From: an uncultured Granulosicoccaceae bacterium
Lineage (GTDB): Bacteria > Pseudomonadota > Gammaproteobacteria > Granulosicoccales > Granulosicoccaceae
NCBI GenBank assembly: GCA_938003855.1
Contig: CALKXD010000044.1
Span: forward strand, 35,585 to 99,584
Reading direction: 5' to 3'
DNA length: 64,000 nucleotides
Both the position numbers and the translations under genes were made by a program. The notes below the pieces were generated by a model. It worked only from the letters and a program-made list of their open reading frames with translations, made no database searches and was not told where the DNA came from. Of this stretch, positions 61,851 through 64,000 are shown piece by piece (position 1 is the stretch's first letter; the number at the start of each line of letters is the position of its first letter).

Positions 61851-62876
61851 TTAACCCCCGGGTGGTGCCAGTGACTGGCGTCGAATCAGCTCGGCTTCGA
61901 ACTCTATACTGCGAACTTGTCGATTTTCAGCAAGCCGTGCCAGTAGCAGTCGGGCGGCTGACCGACCCATGTCAGTTTGCGGAACGCGCATGGTTGTCAG
62001 AGCCGGCCTGACCACGGTGGCCAGGTTGATATCGTCGAAGCCGGTGATCGAAACATCGTCCGGCACCTTCAGGCCCAGGTCAGACGCGCGCACCACTGCA
62101 CCGGCAGCAAGAACATCATTGCCGCAGATTATCGCCGTTGGTGCCGGTGTTGCCGACATTAGTTTTGCGAAAGCGTTGCCACCGTTCTCAAGTGTGTAGT
62201 CAGCCTCTAGAATGTCCAGCAAGACTGCGTCACCGGCAAAATTGGCAACCGCGTGCCGGACCCCGTCGATACGACTCTTTGCCCGATCATTGCCGTCAGT
62301 AATACCACCGATCATGGCTACACGCCGATGACCCAGCTGCAGAACCGCATCGCACATCACCTGCGCTGCTTTATGGTTGTCAAAGCCTGCAAACAGTCGT
62401 TGCGGGTCATTGTCGTAGTGCCAGCCAATGACGAAAGGTATGTTCCGCAAATGCAAAAAGTCCATCGTCGCTTTGGGGCGTGCAGCGCCGATAAGCAGTA
62501 AGCCGTCTGCGCCGTGGGTAATGAGCGTGCGGATTTGTTCTAGCTCGTGATCGGAGTTGTAGCCGGAACTTGCCACCAGCAGAGTAACGCCGGATGCCGA
62601 CAGCGTTTCCTGAAATGCCTGCAGGCCACTGGCAAACATCGCATTGGCCATGGTGGGAATCACCGCGCCGACAATATTAGTGCGCTTTGAGGCGAGCGCG
62701 CGACCACCGAAATTTGGCGTGTATCCCAGTTTGTTGATTACCTCGCAGATTCGATCACGAGTCTTTTGGGCGACTTTGTCGGGCTCATTTATAGAGCGCG
62801 AGATAGTCGCGGTAGAGACACCGGCGGCACGCGCCACATCTTCCAGAGTCGGGTTGTCGGTTTTGTTCATGGTCAC
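61851..62876 (-). CDS. LacI/GntR-type (LacI-family) transcriptional regulator
   Basis: 341 residues: LacI helix-turn-helix at about 9-30 (T-L-E-D-V-A-R-A-A-G-V-S-T-A-T-I-S-R) with the hinge helix G-G-R-A-L-A-S, then a periplasmic-binding-type sensor core (I-V-G-A-V-I-P-T, D-G-L-L-L-I-G, G-H-R-R-V-A-M-I-G-G, F-D-D-I-N-L-A). Sensor residues resemble GntR-type regulators of sugar acids, but the effector is unknown. It is divergent from the dehydrogenase gene and upstream of davA on the same strand. A twin palindromic operator 57 bp upstream implies autoregulation and control of the divergent gene. Confidence 0.9.
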   Translation of the reverse strand: MTMNKTDNPTLEDVARAAGVSTATISRSINEPDKVAQKTRDRICEVINKLGYTPNFGGRALASKRTNIVGAVIPTMANAMFASGLQAFQETLSASGVTLLVASSGYNSDHELEQIRTLITHGADGLLLIGAARPKATMDFLHLRNIPFVIGWHYDNDPQRLFAGFDNHKAAQVMCDAVLQLGHRRVAMIGGITDGNDRAKSRIDGVRHAVANFAGDAVLLDILEADYTLENGGNAFAKLMSATPAPTAIICGNDVLAAGAVVRASDLGLKVPDDVSITGFDDINLATVVRPALTTMRVPQTDMGRSAARLLLARLAENRQVRSIEFEAELIRRQSLAPPGG

Positions 62877-62933
62877 CCGTGGTAACGCCCTGGTGGGCCG
62901 AAAGGTAATCGAGAGCGATCAGCAGACCATTAA

Positions 62934-62969
62934 TGTAAGCGCTTGCACAAATATATGCAAGCGCTTACA
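62934..62969. promoter_or_regulatory. Twin LacI-family operators (perfect 14-bp arms)
   Basis: TGTAAGCGCTTGCA (62934-62947) and TGCAAGCGCTTACA (62956-62969) are exact reverse complements separated by 8 bp. Each arm itself holds the palindrome AAGCGCTT, the classic centre of LacI/GntR-type operators. The two centres are 22 bp apart, about two helical turns, so both dimers would sit on one DNA face. The element lies between the LacI-family gene and the divergent dehydrogenase gene. Confidence 0.9.
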
Positions 62970-63063
62970 CTTCATGCACTGCAGTGTCGCTGAACTGCCT
63001 CGTTGTCAGCATCCACGCCGGGTTCTGATAAAATTTTGCCTTGCTAAACAACGGAAGCCCTTC

Positions 63064-64000
63064 ATGGCCAGAAACTATCTAAAGCGTGCCGTTAAAACCG
63101 CCACTACCGACGCCGGTGATGTGCGTGAAACCGTGCAGACTATCCTCGATGAAATTGAGGCCGGTGGCGATGAGGCTGCCTTGCGCTACGCGGCAAAATT
63201 TGACAACTACAGCGGTAACATTCTGCTTAGCGAAGAAGAAATCGAAGCCGCATCGGGGCAGTTGTCGCAGCGACTAAAAGACGATATTGCTTTTGCTCAT
63301 GACAACGTCCGTCGCTTTGCCGAGGTACAGAAGCAGACCATGCAGTCGGTCGATCTCGAAGTGCTGCCCGGTTTTACTCTGGGTCAGAAAACCATTCCCT
63401 GTCAGGCGGTTGGGTGCTATATCCCGGGTGGTCGCTACAGCCACATCGCCAGTGCGATCATGACAGTCACCACGGCCAAAGTGGCCGGCTGCAATCATAT
63501 TGTTGCCTGCTCGCCGCCGGCTGAGAACGTCGGAATCGCTCCGGCGATTGTCTACGCTGCCAAACTGTGTGGTGCCGATAAAATTCTTGCGATGGGCGGC
63601 GTGCAAGGTGTCGCCGCAATGACTTTTGGTTTGTTCGGGTTGCCGCAGGCAGACATTCTAGTCGGGCCCGGTAATCAATTTGTCGCTGAAGCAAAACGTA
63701 TTTTGTTTGGCCGGGTAGGGATCGACATGATTGCCGGTCCGACTGACAGCCTCATTCTAGCCGACGCCAGCGCCGATGCATTCATTGTCGCTACTGATCT
63801 GGTCGGACAGGCTGAGCACGGTTACAACTCGCCTGTATGGCTTATCTCCTTAGATGAAAAATTAGCGCTGGAAGTGAACAAGCTAATTCCCGGTTTAATT
63901 GCCGATTTACCGACACTTAATCGCGACAACGCTGCTATTGCATGGGAAGAATATGGCGAAATCATAGTATGCGACAGCCGTGAAGAGGCTGTTAAAGTCT
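63064..64000 (+). CDS. HisD/HpsN-type dehydrogenase (histidinol or sulfopropanediol dehydrogenase-like), 5' part
   Basis: The frame starts at ATG 63064 (GGAAG ribosome site) and runs off the right edge, showing about 312 residues. It has the histidinol-dehydrogenase fold: G-C-Y-I-P-G-G-R-Y-S-H-I-A-S-A-I-M-T, C-S-P-P, G-A-D-K-I-L-A-M-G-G-V-Q-G-V-A-A-M-T-F-G-L-F-G-L, P-G-N-Q-F-V-A-E-A-K-R and Q-A-E-H-G-Y-N-S. The R-Y-S-H segment and F-G-L-F-G-L differ from true HisD and match, as I recall, the HpsN branch that oxidises 2,3-dihydroxypropanesulfonate. A LacI-family regulator with a nearby operator, rather than his genes, supports a catabolic role. The 3' neighbours are not visible. Confidence 0.82.
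   Translation, partial: MARNYLKRAVKTATTDAGDVRETVQTILDEIEAGGDEAALRYAAKFDNYSGNILLSEEEIEAASGQLSQRLKDDIAFAHDNVRRFAEVQKQTMQSVDLEVLPGFTLGQKTIPCQAVGCYIPGGRYSHIASAIMTVTTAKVAGCNHIVACSPPAENVGIAPAIVYAAKLCGADKILAMGGVQGVAAMTFGLFGLPQADILVGPGNQFVAEAKRILFGRVGIDMIAGPTDSLILADASADAFIVATDLVGQAEHGYNSPVWLISLDEKLALEVNKLIPGLIADLPTLNRDNAAIAWEEYGEIIVCDSREEAVKV

Overview
The window looks like chromosomal DNA of a free-living, probably marine, gammaproteobacterium. Reasons: moderate-to-high GC, many Sec-exported and lipidated proteins, Gram-negative envelope machinery (an RND efflux pair, a LolD/FtsX-type ABC system), GlyGly-CTERM-like and JDVT-like C-terminal sorting tails, thrombospondin-type-3 and RTX calcium repeats, Pseudomonas-type DavA/DavB lysine catabolism, and a sulfopropanediol/histidinol-dehydrogenase-like gene. 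I cannot name a genus from sequence alone. I saw no tRNA, rRNA, IS element, prophage or CRISPR array.

Layout. 1-0.9 kb: the C-terminus of an ADP-ribosylglycohydrolase and a small helical protein. 1.2-5.8 kb: one giant acyl-CoA carboxylase polypeptide carrying two carboxyltransferase domains, biotin carboxylase and biotinyl domain. 6.0-7.4 kb: a type III glutamine-synthetase-family enzyme. 7.8-20.3 kb: a minus-strand block of five large exported proteins: a Kelch/TSP3 protein, a two-module CBM-like/DUF11-type protein, a protein with nine CBM10-like calcium-loop repeats, a five-heme cytochrome lipoprotein and an ASH/sorbosone-dehydrogenase-type propeller. 20.4-26.1 kb: a plus-strand polysaccharide cassette (UDP-glucuronate decarboxylase, two glycosyltransferases, a nucleotide-sugar epimerase) closed by a clear intrinsic terminator. 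26.4-30.8 kb: RND adaptor and pump. 30.9-36 kb: an SDR, an enoyl-CoA hydratase, an SGNH lipoprotein, rhodanese and DUF302 proteins, and an ArsR/SRPBCC pair with a perfect operator-like palindrome. 36.3-41.8 kb: aminotransferase divergent from a large FAD/Fe-S oxidoreductase, then an EamA exporter. 42.0-46.4 kb: a tightly coupled ABC ATPase/FtsX permease/AttH-CrtC lipoprotein operon. 46.6-50.1 kb: MAPEG and small membrane proteins and a polar amino acid ABC importer. 50.4-56.0 kb: a DUF4422 protein and a 1508-residue modular exported protein, a paralogue of the 18-20 kb propeller with malectin, PKD and RTX modules added. 56-59 kb: DUF2889, asparaginyl-tRNA synthetase, DUF599. 59.2-64 kb: davB, davA and a LacI-family regulator on the minus strand, divergent from the HpsN/HisD-like gene across a striking twin operator.

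Functional themes: carbon and nitrogen scavenging (lysine, amino acids, possibly dihydroxypropanesulfonate, glyoxylate/2-hydroxy acids), an elaborate cell surface (polysaccharide synthesis plus calcium-stabilised carbohydrate-binding proteins), and envelope transport. The least explained parts are the fused carboxylase, the CBM10-like repeat protein and the paired propeller proteins.
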